A DNA stretch of 64,000 bases from Limimaricola sp. G21655-S1 (GTDB lineage: Bacteria; Pseudomonadota; Alphaproteobacteria; Rhodobacterales; Rhodobacteraceae). Shown in pieces: positions 54,600 through 63,234 of this stretch. Both the position numbers and the translations under genes were made by a program. Positions within the stretch are counted from its first letter, which is position 1. Each line of letters starts with the position of its first letter. Under the pieces are notes generated by a model that worked only from the letters and a program-made list of their open reading frames with translations, was not told the origin of the DNA and made no database searches. The stretch spans positions 1-64,000 of the forward strand of contig NZ_JAPWGO010000012.1 in NCBI RefSeq assembly GCF_027213785.1, given 5' to 3'.

Positions 54600-56117
54600 T
54601 CAGGATGTATCGGATTTTCGCAACGTCACGAGCTCGGCCAAGTCATTCAGAAAGGCCTGAGCCGATATTTCGCCGGCCACTCTGAGGTGAACCTCCTTCG
54701 GAAATTCATCTTTTGTGGCGTATTTGCAATCGAAGCCCAGGAGGCAGAGCATCGGGATCATGCCGAAACCGGCTTGTCTCAATGCGTCGATGCTTTCGAT
54801 CGCCATTTCGACCGATTGCGGCGAATGGATGGCGAAGATCACCACATGCGGCCGGTCGCGCGATACCGCTGCGGCGATATCGCCGGGCAAACGGCGCGGC
54901 CCGGGATCGCGCAATTCGACGCCGCAATCCTGTGCCGCGCGCAGCAGAGGCAGCCCGGCGGGTGGCCGCGCATCGAGGCCGGGGCGAACCACGAGAACGG
55001 TAACCGGACGGGCAAGACCACGGGCGGCCTGCTCAATCGACGCGCAGGCATCGTCCAGATCGCCAAGGTTCGTGACGGCGGGGATCTCGTGAACGAGCAG
55101 CGGTTCGGCCGCGGGCAGGGCGTCGGCGAGCACGCGGGCCCATTCGCCCGTCGTCACACCCGCCTTGGCGCAGGCCACCGAGGGGCCCATGATGTTGATG
55201 CCGCGCTTGGCCGCCTCGCGCAGGGCCAGAAGCGATTTCTGCACCGCGTTGCCGTCACGCTCGCGCCGCCACCGCGCCAGCGCTTCTGTCCGGTCCTCCG
55301 GCACAGCCCCGGGAGGGCGAGGCGTGACCGACAGGGAAGGGCAGATCGCCTCGCGCTCGACCCGTTCGAGTGCCTCTCGCAGCTCGGCCGCGCCAATCGC
55401 ATTCTCGATCCGAGCGGGGGCTTCGGCATCGCTTCGATAAAGAACGAGGTCATCGCGGCGGGCGAAATCCGGCCCGTGTCGCTCGACCAGCAGATCGTGC
55501 CACAGCGCGGCGAGGGTCGCGCCGGCAGCGCGATGCCGCGCGCTATCGCCGGGCATCACGAACTCGACGCCTTGGGCGGCCGCACGCAGATGCTCCGGTT
55601 TCTCGCGCCGTGCCGATGCTGCGAGCAGTGCCAGCCCCGATCGCAGGGCCATGGCCATCGCGGTGACCGGATCGCCCTGCGGCGACACCTGCAGCCGCGC
55701 GCCCTGCAGATCCGGCAGAACCCGGCGGGCCCATGACAAGGTGTCCGCCCCGAGGTCCAGGGCGGCGGCGGTCGACCAGCGCGGGGCCGCCGGGGACTGC
55801 GCGTCGGCGATCACGTCGTTGCACAGCGCGCCGCGCAGCGTCGCGCCTGCCGCGCCCCGGTTCTCGGTCAGTGCCACCAGCATCGCCAGCATCCACGGGC
55901 CGGTCGCGTCGGACATGATCTCGACCTGTCCTGCATCGCCATCCGGCAAGAGCGCGGCAAGGTCACCCAGATGCGAGAGAGCGGGGCCATCGACCGCTGC
56001 CATCCCTTTCGCGAGGGGGTGATCGGAATCGAAACCCGCTCGGCTCGGCAAATCGGGCCGCAGCGTCAGGACGGCGGCATCGGATGGCCGGGGCGGCTGG
56101 CGGCGGTGATCGGTCAT
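54600..56117 (-). CDS. Degenerate methylmalonyl-CoA-mutase-like protein, probably non-catalytic
   Basis: This 505-residue protein follows the mutase plan in shortened form. DLPSRAGFDSDHP (22-34) matches the mutase's DLPTHRGYDSDNP. The block around 68-103 (MLAMLVALTENRGAAGATLRGALCNDVI in broken form) matches its LPILALYV...GTIQNDI region, and INIMGPSVACAKAGVTTGEWA (308-327, in parts) its late barrel segment. The C-terminal ~130 residues resemble the B12-binding Rossmann domain. In the DxHxxG cobalamin motif the His is replaced: GLDARP puts Arg384 there. The SGYH active-site segment is also missing. Full mutases have 650-720 residues. The start ATG at 56117 is preferred over upstream alternatives. 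Confidence 0.72.
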   Translation of the reverse strand: MTDHRRQPPRPSDAAVLTLRPDLPSRAGFDSDHPLAKGMAAVDGPALSHLGDLAALLPDGDAGQVEIMSDATGPWMLAMLVALTENRGAAGATLRGALCNDVIADAQSPAAPRWSTAAALDLGADTLSWARRVLPDLQGARLQVSPQGDPVTAMAMALRSGLALLAASARREKPEHLRAAAQGVEFVMPGDSARHRAAGATLAALWHDLLVERHGPDFARRDDLVLYRSDAEAPARIENAIGAAELREALERVEREAICPSLSVTPRPPGAVPEDRTEALARWRRERDGNAVQKSLLALREAAKRGINIMGPSVACAKAGVTTGEWARVLADALPAAEPLLVHEIPAVTNLGDLDDACASIEQAARGLARPVTVLVVRPGLDARPPAGLPLLRAAQDCGVELRDPGPRRLPGDIAAAVSRDRPHVVIFAIHSPQSVEMAIESIDALRQAGFGMIPMLCLLGFDCKYATKDEFPKEVHLRVAGEISAQAFLNDLAELVTLRKSDTS

Positions 56118-56440
56118 GGCAATCGTCCGGTTCGCGGGGGTGGGGCCGGACATGCCATGCCCGGGAAACCGGCGCTTCCGCCGGTACCCCACCACTGAAA
56201 TTGGCCCGCATTCTGCGGAGCTTCATGATGAGCTTTCCGCAAGGAGGCGTCCAGACCGGCCCAAAGGAAACACCCCGGACGGGCCATCCGGCCACGGTTT
56301 CGGCGGTATGCGGGGTGATGACAAGCGCGGCGCCCAGGCGTGATCGAAACGCATCGCTCCCCCGCCCGAAGGCGTGCCGCCCCCCCCGGGCGCGATCCTG
56401 GACGCTACCGTTCCGCGCCGGATTGCGGCAGGGTCGCCCC
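56118..56440. promoter_or_regulatory. Divergent intergenic region between the mutase-like and PlsB-like genes
   Basis: These 323 bases separate two divergent genes and must hold both promoters. I see no convincing gene in it. A frame from 56225 (ATGATGAGC) continues into the PlsB-like gene but has composition unlike a protein N-terminus. Confidence 0.5.
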
Positions 56441-57856
56441 ATGTTCAGATCCGTCGAGATCCCGCTCTGGCTGCTGGTGCTGATCGTGCTTTTCGCCACG
56501 GTCACCTTTGCCTCGCATTTCCTGTTTCCCTCGGTGCGCTGGTTCTTTCGCAAGCGGATGGAGCGGGCGGTGGCACGGCTCAACACGCGGCTCGCGCGCC
56601 CGATCGAGCCGTTCAAGCTGGCGCGGCGCCACGACATGATCCAGCGGCTGATCTACGATCCCGCCGTGGCGCAGGCGGTGGTCGAACACGCGCAAAGCCA
56701 CGGCGTACCCGAGAACGTGGCCTTCGAACTGGCCGGCGACTACGCCCGCGAGATCGTGCCCTCCTTTTCCGCCACCGCCTATTTCACCTTCGGCACGCGG
56801 CTGGCGAAGTGGCTCAGCCGTGCACTCTACCGGATCCGGCTGGGGGCCTTCGATCGCGACGCGCTCGACGCGATCGATCCGGGCGCGGCGGTGGTGTTCG
56901 TCATGAACCACCGCTCCAACATGGATTACGTCCTCGTCACTTGGCTGGCCGCGCGCACCTCGGCGCTCTCCTACGCTGTGGGTGAATGGGCGCGGGTCTG
57001 GCCGCTGTCACCGGTGATCCGGGCGATGGGGGCCTATTTCATCCGGCGGCGCGACCGCGGTGCCCTCTATCGCCGGGTGCTGCAGCGCTACGTGCAGATG
57101 GCGACCGCCGGGGGCGTCACGCAGGCGATCTTTCCCGAAGGCGGGCTCAGCCTGACCGGTCGCATGGCCACGCCCAAGACCGGTCTTCTGGGGCATATCG
57201 TCGAGGATTACGGCAATCACGGGCGCGACGTGATCTTCGTGCCCGTGGCGCTCAACTACGACCGGGTGCTCGAGGACCGGGTGCTGATCGGCGCGGCGGC
57301 GGCGGGAAACCGACGCTTCCGCGTGCCGCCCTCGCGGCTCGTGGGCGCGGTGCTGGCGCATCTGTGGCAACGTATCTCCGGCCGGTTCAGGAGCTTCGGC
57401 ACCGCCTCGGTGGGCTTCGGCCGCCCGCTTTCGCTGGCCGAGTTCCTGGGCGGCGCGACGCCCGGACCGCAGGACACGGCGCGGCTCGCGCACGAGATGA
57501 AGACACGGATCGAGGAGGTGATGCCGGTGCTGCCGGTGCCGCTGGTCGCTGGCATCCTGCTCGATGTCGCGCCGTTGCCCCCCGAACGGATCGAGATCCG
57601 GGTCGCGGCCCGGCTCGGCATGCTGCATGCGCGCGGCGTGGCGCTGCCGCGCCGCGACGCCAAGCGGATCACCGCCGATGCGCTGGAGATCCTTCGGAAG
57701 CGGGGGCTGCTGCGCGAGGGGGGCGAGGGGCTGCGCCCGGCGCCGGGGGCCGAGCCGCTGCTGCGCTTCTACGCGGATTCGGTGGCGCACCACTTCGCAC
57801 CCGCGCGGCTTGCGGCACCTGTTCCGGCCGCTATTCCCCTGCCGCCTGCGCGCTGA
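56441..57856 (+). CDS. PlsB-like glycerol-3-phosphate/lysophospholipid acyltransferase
   Basis: This 471-residue protein has an N-terminal membrane helix (PLWLLVLIVLFATVTFASHFLF). The acyltransferase motifs follow: block I VFVMNHRSNMDYVLV (HX4D), block II AYFIRRRDRGALYRRVL (with the Arg), block III AIFPEGGLSLTG and block IV IFVPVALNYDRV. These are the PlsB/PlsC superfamily motifs, and the HRSNMDY form and size fit the PlsB side. It would acylate glycerol 3-phosphate or a related acceptor at the inner membrane. Its last 26 bases overlap the convergent helicase gene. Confidence 0.88.
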   Translation: MFRSVEIPLWLLVLIVLFATVTFASHFLFPSVRWFFRKRMERAVARLNTRLARPIEPFKLARRHDMIQRLIYDPAVAQAVVEHAQSHGVPENVAFELAGDYAREIVPSFSATAYFTFGTRLAKWLSRALYRIRLGAFDRDALDAIDPGAAVVFVMNHRSNMDYVLVTWLAARTSALSYAVGEWARVWPLSPVIRAMGAYFIRRRDRGALYRRVLQRYVQMATAGGVTQAIFPEGGLSLTGRMATPKTGLLGHIVEDYGNHGRDVIFVPVALNYDRVLEDRVLIGAAAAGNRRFRVPPSRLVGAVLAHLWQRISGRFRSFGTASVGFGRPLSLAEFLGGATPGPQDTARLAHEMKTRIEEVMPVLPVPLVAGILLDVAPLPPERIEIRVAARLGMLHARGVALPRRDAKRITADALEILRKRGLLREGGEGLRPAPGAEPLLRFYADSVAHHFAPARLAAPVPAAIPLPPAR

Positions 57857-59363
57857 GCTCGAAGGGCGCGGCCGGGGCGACGAGGTCGTCGGTGTTCAGG
57901 CTGTCGCTCGGCTTGGCCAACATCGAGCGCACCACCCAGCGCAGCTCGCGCTCGGCGCGGGTGATCGCGACATAGGCCAGCCGCTTCCATAGCGGCTGCC
58001 CGGCCTCGACCCGGCCCATGCGCGAAGCGATCTCGATGTCGGGAGCAAAGACCTGCACCGTGTCCCACTGGGACCCTTGGGCCTTGTGGATCGTCACCGC
58101 CGCGCCGTGCAGGAAGGTGGCCCCCATCCGCGCGGCATAGGGGATGAAGGGCTCGGCGTCGCCCTCCTGCTCGATCCGCACGATCGAGGCGGCCGAGAGC
58201 TGCGGCTCAGGCGCGCCCATCACATGCAGCCGCGAGAAGCCCGGCTTGCGACCGGGACCCATATAGACCACCTGCGCGCCCTTGATCAGGCCGCGCGCCT
58301 CGAGGTCGAGCCGCTTCTTGCGATGCTTCAAGGGCAGCTCGATGCCGTCGCAGATCAGCGGCTCGCCGGGCAGCAGATCGCCCTCGGGCGCGCCATAGGC
58401 GGCGCGGAAGGCGTGGATCAGGCGAATCCGCGTGGCATTGCGCCAGACCAGCACCGGCGAGCGCGCCATCAGCTCGGCCTCGACCCGCCGCGCCATGACG
58501 ACGCGCTCGTCGCGGTTCGCGGCCTCCTGCACCAGCCGCTCGAAGGCGTAGAAATCGACCTGCGGATCGGCCAGCGCATGGGCAAGGTCGAGGATCGGGT
58601 TGTCGGCGTCCTGCCGGTGAATCCGGTGCAGGACGTGCTTGTCCTTGTCGGGCATCGCGTCGAACACCATGCCGCCCGAGGATTGCACGGGCGGCAGCTG
58701 CGCCGGGTCGCCGAACAGCACCAGAGTCGGGAAGATCTCCTTGAGGTCCTCGACCTGCTTTTCGTCGAGCATCGAGCTTTCGTCGATGAAGCCGATGTCG
58801 AGCGGCTCCTCGCGACGCTTCCAGCCGGTGATGAAATCCGAACCCCTGAGCCCGGCCGCGGCCAGCGCCGCGGGCACCGAGCCGTGGGTGGCAAAGGCAC
58901 TGGCGGCGCGGGCCAGCGCCTCCTCGGACAGCCCCTCGATGTTGGGACGCTCGCCTTCGCCCGCGAGCCATTCGGCGATCTTCTCGTATTCCGGATCATA
59001 GACGGGGGTGTAGAGGATGCGGTGGATCGTCGTCGCGGGCACGCCGCGATTGCGCAGCACGCTCGCCGCCTTGTTGGTCGGTGCGAGGATCGCCAGCGTG
59101 CGGCGGTCCTTCTTCTTGCGGCCCTCCCAGTCGCCCGAAACGATGTCGACGCCGGCCTCCTTGAGCTTTCGCGTCAGCTCGGCGAGCAGGAGCGTCTTGC
59201 CCGAGCCGGCCTTGCCGATGACGGCGATGGCGCGGCGCGCTTCCGAGGCGGGGGCGCTCAGCAGCTCGTCGTCGAGATCGATGCCGGTGAGGCGCAGGAG
59301 CTGCGTCACGGCATCCCAGGCTTCGGCCTGGTCGGAGGAGAACGTCACGGCGGGAAGTGTCAT
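57831..59363 (-). CDS. RecD-like ATP-dependent DNA helicase (superfamily 1)
   Basis: This 510-residue helicase has Walker A GKAGSGKT (50-57), motif Ia ILAPTNKAASVL, Walker B FIDESSML, motif III LFGDPAQLPPV, and the late motifs AVTIHKAQGSQWDTV and YVAITRAERELRWV. The layout corresponds to the motor part of RecD/RecD2 without RecD2's long N-terminus. A role in recombination or repair is inferred. It starts at ATG 59363 with a small conserved gene 50 bases upstream. Confidence 0.92.
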   Translation of the reverse strand: MTLPAVTFSSDQAEAWDAVTQLLRLTGIDLDDELLSAPASEARRAIAVIGKAGSGKTLLLAELTRKLKEAGVDIVSGDWEGRKKKDRRTLAILAPTNKAASVLRNRGVPATTIHRILYTPVYDPEYEKIAEWLAGEGERPNIEGLSEEALARAASAFATHGSVPAALAAAGLRGSDFITGWKRREEPLDIGFIDESSMLDEKQVEDLKEIFPTLVLFGDPAQLPPVQSSGGMVFDAMPDKDKHVLHRIHRQDADNPILDLAHALADPQVDFYAFERLVQEAANRDERVVMARRVEAELMARSPVLVWRNATRIRLIHAFRAAYGAPEGDLLPGEPLICDGIELPLKHRKKRLDLEARGLIKGAQVVYMGPGRKPGFSRLHVMGAPEPQLSAASIVRIEQEGDAEPFIPYAARMGATFLHGAAVTIHKAQGSQWDTVQVFAPDIEIASRMGRVEAGQPLWKRLAYVAITRAERELRWVVRSMLAKPSDSLNTDDLVAPAAPFELSAQAAGE

Positions 59364-59413
59364 GGCGCGACCCTATCCCCGCGCCGCAGCGGGGGCCAGA
59401 GGCGGGGCTGCGC

Positions 59414-59596
59414 CTATTCGGCACGCCGCGACAGCAACAGCGGCGGCTCGCCGCGCTCCGTTCGCTGCGCGGCGGCCAGTTCATGCGCGGCCTGACCCGC
59501 GGCGAGTGACAACCTATTGGCGAGTTGGGGCAGCCCGTTGCAGCGGGCGTAGGTTTCAAGATCGCTCAATACCTCGAACATCCAGCGATGAGACAT
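59414..59596 (-). CDS. Small conserved hypothetical protein (60 aa)
   Basis: This 60-residue predicted-helical protein (MSHRWMFEVLSDLETYARCN, then GLPQLANRLSLAAGQAAHEL) is preceded by a good ribosome site (GAGGAG, seven bases before the ATG). It lies 50 bases upstream of the helicase on the same strand. Similar short proteins beginning with 'VLxDLxxYAxxNGLPxLA' are common in Rhodobacteraceae to my knowledge; the function is unknown. The 100 bases between it and the next gene contain its promoter. Confidence 0.72.
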   Translation of the reverse strand: MSHRWMFEVLSDLETYARCNGLPQLANRLSLAAGQAAHELAAAQRTERGEPPLLLSRRAE

Positions 59597-59696
59597 CGGT
59601 GCTCCTCTTGGCCTGTGTGCAATTCCCCCAAATGCCAGGCTAGCATGAGGATACGGTCACCGGGGAGCCGCCGAATAGCCGGGATTTTAACGGGTC

Positions 59697-60461
59697 TCAG
59701 CGCCGCCAGCCGGCGAAGGCGGCCGAGGCCGCCCAACCCGCCATGATTGCCAAGGCCAGCGACATCAGCCCGTAAAGCGCAGCCCGCTCCTGGGCGAAAT
59801 TGTAGAGCCAGCGTTCGATGCCGACCTTCTGCACGCCGATCACCGTTTCGTAGCTGTCGACCACCGCGCCCTCGCGCGTGAGGAATATCCGCGTGGTGTA
59901 ATTGCCCTCGACGAGGTTGGCGGGGAGCGCCAGCGAGGTGCGGAACAGGGTCTCCTCCTCGAGGTCGACGGCGCCCTCCTGCAGCCGGTAGACATCGGCG
60001 TCCTCGCGGATCCGCACCAGCGCCGAGACGTAATCCCCGGCGCCGGCGATGCGGTTGCCCACGGCGCGGATCGCGCGCGGGATCGAGATCGCGTGACGCA
60101 GGTCCTCGGTGGCGGTCAGCACCTGCGCCAGGGGCGCGGTGGTGGCCACCGCGTAGAAGGAGGGTGCGGCATCCACCTCGAAGGCCTCGGTGTTGGTCCA
60201 GATCCCGGCGCGGCGTTCCTTGCGCCGTACCATGGCCGGGGCGAGCGGGCCGGAGACCGTCACGATCACCTGCAACGGCGCCGCGTTCGGGGGCGGCGGC
60301 GCCTCGCGCCGCACCGCGCCGAAGATCAGGATCTCGGAGCCGTCGAAGGTGGCGGTGATCGCCACCTCGTCGCGGCTCAGCCCGAGCACGATCTCCTCGG
60401 CGCGGGCGGGCTGGGCGGCGGGCATGGCAAGCGCGACGAGCAGGATGGCGAGCCGGATCAT
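59697..60461 (-). CDS. TIGR02186 family transmembrane protein
   Basis: This 254-residue protein has a signal peptide (MIRLAILLVALAMPAAQPARA) and a beta-rich periplasmic domain (EEIVLGLSRDEVAITATFDG, VIVTVSGPLAPAMVRRKER, FYAVATTAPL, LPANLVEGNYTTRIFL). A C-terminal membrane helix (ALYGLMSLALAIMAGWAASA) closes it. The TIGR02186 family regularly sits beside TSUP transporters in alphaproteobacteria, as here, where the start ATG at 60461 overlaps the TSUP stop. It is likely an accessory of the exporter. Confidence 0.88.
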   Translation of the reverse strand: MIRLAILLVALAMPAAQPARAEEIVLGLSRDEVAITATFDGSEILIFGAVRREAPPPPNAAPLQVIVTVSGPLAPAMVRRKERRAGIWTNTEAFEVDAAPSFYAVATTAPLAQVLTATEDLRHAISIPRAIRAVGNRIAGAGDYVSALVRIREDADVYRLQEGAVDLEEETLFRTSLALPANLVEGNYTTRIFLTREGAVVDSYETVIGVQKVGIERWLYNFAQERAALYGLMSLALAIMAGWAASAAFAGWRR

Positions 60462-61375
60462 GCGGCGTCCACCAGCTCGATCTCGTAGAGCTCGGCCGGC
60501 CGCAGCACGAGGCCGAGCGCCAGTTGGCCGCAGACCGCGAGCACCAGAAGCGCCAGCAGGATGCGCAGCTGTTCGGCGCGCATCCGCGCGCCGATGCGGC
60601 TGCCGAGCTGCGCGCCGACCACGCCGCCCGCGATCAGCAGCAGCGCCAGGGCGATATCCACCGTCTGGTTGGTGATGGCGTGCAGCATGGTGGTGAAGGC
60701 GGTGACGAAGATGATCTGGAACAGCGAGGTGCCGATCACCACCTTGGTCGGCATGCCGAGCAGGTAGATCATCGCCGGCACCATGACGAAGCCGCCGCCC
60801 ACGCCCATGATCGCCGCCAGTACCCCGACCGCAAGCCCCACGAGCAGTGGCGGGATCATCGAGATATAGAGGCCCGAGACGCGGAACTTCATCTTCAGCG
60901 GCAAGGCGTGGACCCAGTTGTGCCGGCGCCGCTTGGGCCGGGCGCCGGGGCGGCGCGACTTCACCAGCGCGTTCACGCTCTCGACGAACATCATCGCGCC
61001 GACGGTGCCAAGGAAGATCACGTAGCTCAGCTCGACCAGCAGGTCGACCTGGCCCCGCGCCCGCAGCCAGTTGAAGACCACCATGCCCAAGGCCGATCCC
61101 GCGAGCCCGCCCGCGAGCAGCACCGAGCCCATCGCGATGTCGACGGTGCGTCGTCGCAGATGCCCCAGCAGTGCCGAGAAGGAGGAGGCGACGATCTGGT
61201 TGGGGGAGGTGGCGACCGCGACCGCCGGGGGGATGCCCGCGAAGAACAGCAGCGGCGTGATCAGGAAACCGCCGCCGACACCGAACATGCCCGACAGCAC
61301 GCCCACCAGCCCGCCGAGGCCGAGGATCAGGAAGATATTGACCGAAACCTCGGCGATGGGGAGGTAGAGCTGCAT
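60458..61375 (-). CDS. TSUP/TauE-SafE family anion exporter
   Basis: This 305-residue, eight-helix transporter shows the two TSUP half-repeats: GGLVGVLSGMFGVGGGFLITPLLFF in the first half and LAVGVLAAIMGVGGGFVMVPAMIYL in the second (given here in parts of the full motif). Family members export sulfite, sulfoacetate or similar anions. The basic loop near residues 140-155 (SRRPGARPKRRRHN) lies in the cytoplasm. It is coupled by ATGA to the TIGR02186 gene; no sulfonate-degradation gene is in the window, so the substrate is uncertain. Confidence 0.9.
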   Translation of the reverse strand: MQLYLPIAEVSVNIFLILGLGGLVGVLSGMFGVGGGFLITPLLFFAGIPPAVAVATSPNQIVASSFSALLGHLRRRTVDIAMGSVLLAGGLAGSALGMVVFNWLRARGQVDLLVELSYVIFLGTVGAMMFVESVNALVKSRRPGARPKRRRHNWVHALPLKMKFRVSGLYISMIPPLLVGLAVGVLAAIMGVGGGFVMVPAMIYLLGMPTKVVIGTSLFQIIFVTAFTTMLHAITNQTVDIALALLLIAGGVVGAQLGSRIGARMRAEQLRILLALLVLAVCGQLALGLVLRPAELYEIELVDAA

Positions 61376-61410
61376 GATCGACCCCTTGCGGTAGGTCGAT
61401 TAAGGCAGCC

Positions 61411-61439
61411 CCCGCCGGGTTTTCCAAGCCCCGGCAGGG
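61411..61439 (-). terminator. Stem-loop after the purine nucleoside phosphorylase gene
   Basis: GCCGGG (61414-61419) pairs with CCCGGC (61430-61435), extended by CCC/GGG after one mismatch. It lies between the phosphorylase stop (61472) and the TSUP start (61375). On the minus strand it is not followed by a clear T-run. Confidence 0.35.
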
Positions 61440-61471
61440 AAGAATGCCGCGATGCGGCGGCGGCGCTTCGC

Positions 61472-62275
61472 TCAGCCTGCGTCGCGCAGCATCCGGCGCA
61501 GAACCTGCTCGAGCTTGGCCGCGCCCAGCGGCGCCATCGCCTTGGTGTGCTCATGGCCGATCGCCTCGTCGGACATGCCGGCGGCCATGTTGGTGATCGC
61601 CGAAACGGCCATCGTCTTGAGCCCGAGGAAGCGGGCGAGGATCACCTCCGGCACGGTCGACATGCCGGTCGCGTCGACGCCCAGCGTGCGCATCGCGCGG
61701 ATCTCGGCCGGGGTCTCGAAGGAGGGGCCAGAATACCAGGCATAGACGCCCTCGTGCAGATCCACCCCCTCGGCCTCGGCCGCCGCGCGCAGCTTCGCAC
61801 GCAGTTCCGGGTCGTGGGCGTCGCCCATCGGCACGAAGCGGGCATCGGTCTTTTCGCCGATCAGCGGGTTCAGCCCCGAGAAATTGACATGATCCGACAG
61901 CGCCATGATCGAGCCGGTGGGCATGTCGGCGCGCAGGCTCCCGGCGGCGTTGGTCAGGATCACCGCCTCGGCGCCGAGCGCCTTGAGCACCTCGAGCGGC
62001 AGCCGCATCTCGTTGGGATTGCCGTTCTCGTAGTAATGCGCCCGGCCCCCGAACACCGCGACGCGCTGCCCCTCGAGGTTCCCCACGGCGAGCACCGGGT
62101 TGTGGCCCGACACGCCCGCATGCGGGAAGCCCGCGAGCTTGTCATAGGGGATGGCGACGCCGTCGACGGCACCGGCGATATGGCCGAGGCCGGAGCCGAG
62201 GATCAGCCCGTATTTGACCGGTTCCTGCCCGGCCTGGGCCCGGATCAGGCCCGCGAGTTCAACGCTCTTTGACAT
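61472..62275 (-). CDS. Purine nucleoside phosphorylase, trimeric (PNP/XapA) family
   Basis: This 267-residue enzyme belongs to the low-molecular-mass PNP family. It has the glycine loop YGLILGSGLGHIAG, phosphate and ribose residues in GHNPVLAVG and GRAHYYENG, and VILTNAAGSLRADMPTGSIM. Later come the purine-site Glu-Thr segment SGPSFETPAEIRAM, MSTVPEVILARFLG and ITNMAAG, whose Asn favours 6-oxopurines (guanosine, inosine). Its start overlaps the upstream nucleoside permease by 17 bases, so uptake and cleavage of nucleosides are linked. Confidence 0.93.
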   Translation of the reverse strand: MSKSVELAGLIRAQAGQEPVKYGLILGSGLGHIAGAVDGVAIPYDKLAGFPHAGVSGHNPVLAVGNLEGQRVAVFGGRAHYYENGNPNEMRLPLEVLKALGAEAVILTNAAGSLRADMPTGSIMALSDHVNFSGLNPLIGEKTDARFVPMGDAHDPELRAKLRAAAEAEGVDLHEGVYAWYSGPSFETPAEIRAMRTLGVDATGMSTVPEVILARFLGLKTMAVSAITNMAAGMSDEAIGHEHTKAMAPLGAAKLEQVLRRMLRDAG

Positions 62276-63230
62276 AGGGTTCGCCTCCGGCGCGGGGCGG
62301 GATTGCGCGGCCGACGAAGCCCGCGAGGATCACCACCGTGAGAATGTAGGGAAGGGCGTCGAGCAGCTGCACGCCCACTTCGAAGCCGAGCGTGCTCTCG
62401 ATCACGTCCGGGCGCAGCGCCAGAGCCTGCAGGAAGCCGAACAGCAGGCAGGCGCCGAGCGCGTACCACGGCCGCCACTTGGCGAAGATCAGCGCGGCGA
62501 GCGCGATATAGCCGCGCCCGGCCGTCATGTCCTTGACGAAGCCCGCCTGCAGGCCGGTCGAGAGATAGGCACCGGCGAGGCCGGTGAGCAGGCCGCAGAT
62601 CGCCACGGCGGCAAAGCGCAGCCCCACCACCGAGATGCCGGCGGTATCGACGGCGGCGGGGTTCTCGCCCACCGCACGCAGCCGCAGGCCGAAGCGGGTC
62701 CGGAACAGCACCCACCAGGTCACCGGCACCGCCAGCAGGCCGATATAGACCAGCAGCGAATGCCCGGAGATCAGCTCGGCATAGATCGGGCCGATGAACG
62801 GAATGTCGCCGCGCATCTCGCCGGCCAGCGGCAGGTCGATCGTCTCGAAGCGGGCGCTGCCCGACAGCTGCGGCGTGCGGCCGCCCTGGCCGAACCAGCT
62901 TTGGGCGATCACCACGGTGAGGCCGGCGGCGAGGAAGTTGATCGCGACGCCGGAGATCAGCTGGTTGCCGCGGAAGGTGATCGAGGCGAGGCCGTGGATG
63001 CCCGAGAGCATCAGCGCCGCGCCGATGCCCGCCGCGGTGCCGATCAGCACCGAGCCGGTGACGGCGGCAACGGCGGCGGTGAGGAAGGCCGAGGCCAGCA
63101 TCTTGCCTTCGAGGCCGATGTCGAAGATGCCCGCGCGCTCGGAGAACAGCCCGGCGAGACAGGCCAGCAGCAGCGGCGTGGCAAGCCGGATGGTGGTGTC
63201 GAGCACCTGAAGAAGGGTCAGGAAATCCAT
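62259..63230 (-). CDS. Nucleoside-type ABC transporter permease (BPD_transp_2), second subunit
   Basis: This 323-residue permease has eight to ten helices. It has the family blocks SERAGIFDIGLEGKMLASAF, ITFRGNQLISGVAINFLAAG, the loop FRTRFGLRLRAVGENPAAVDTAG that contacts the ATPase, and RGYIALAALIFAKWRP. It is closest to the YufQ/NupC/BmpC class that imports purine nucleosides with a BMP-family lipoprotein. It begins four bases after the upstream permease and overlaps the PNP gene. Confidence 0.92.
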   Translation of the reverse strand: MDFLTLLQVLDTTIRLATPLLLACLAGLFSERAGIFDIGLEGKMLASAFLTAAVAAVTGSVLIGTAAGIGAALMLSGIHGLASITFRGNQLISGVAINFLAAGLTVVIAQSWFGQGGRTPQLSGSARFETIDLPLAGEMRGDIPFIGPIYAELISGHSLLVYIGLLAVPVTWWVLFRTRFGLRLRAVGENPAAVDTAGISVVGLRFAAVAICGLLTGLAGAYLSTGLQAGFVKDMTAGRGYIALAALIFAKWRPWYALGACLLFGFLQALALRPDVIESTLGFEVGVQLLDALPYILTVVILAGFVGRAIPPRAGGEPYVKER

Positions 63231-63234
63231 GGGC

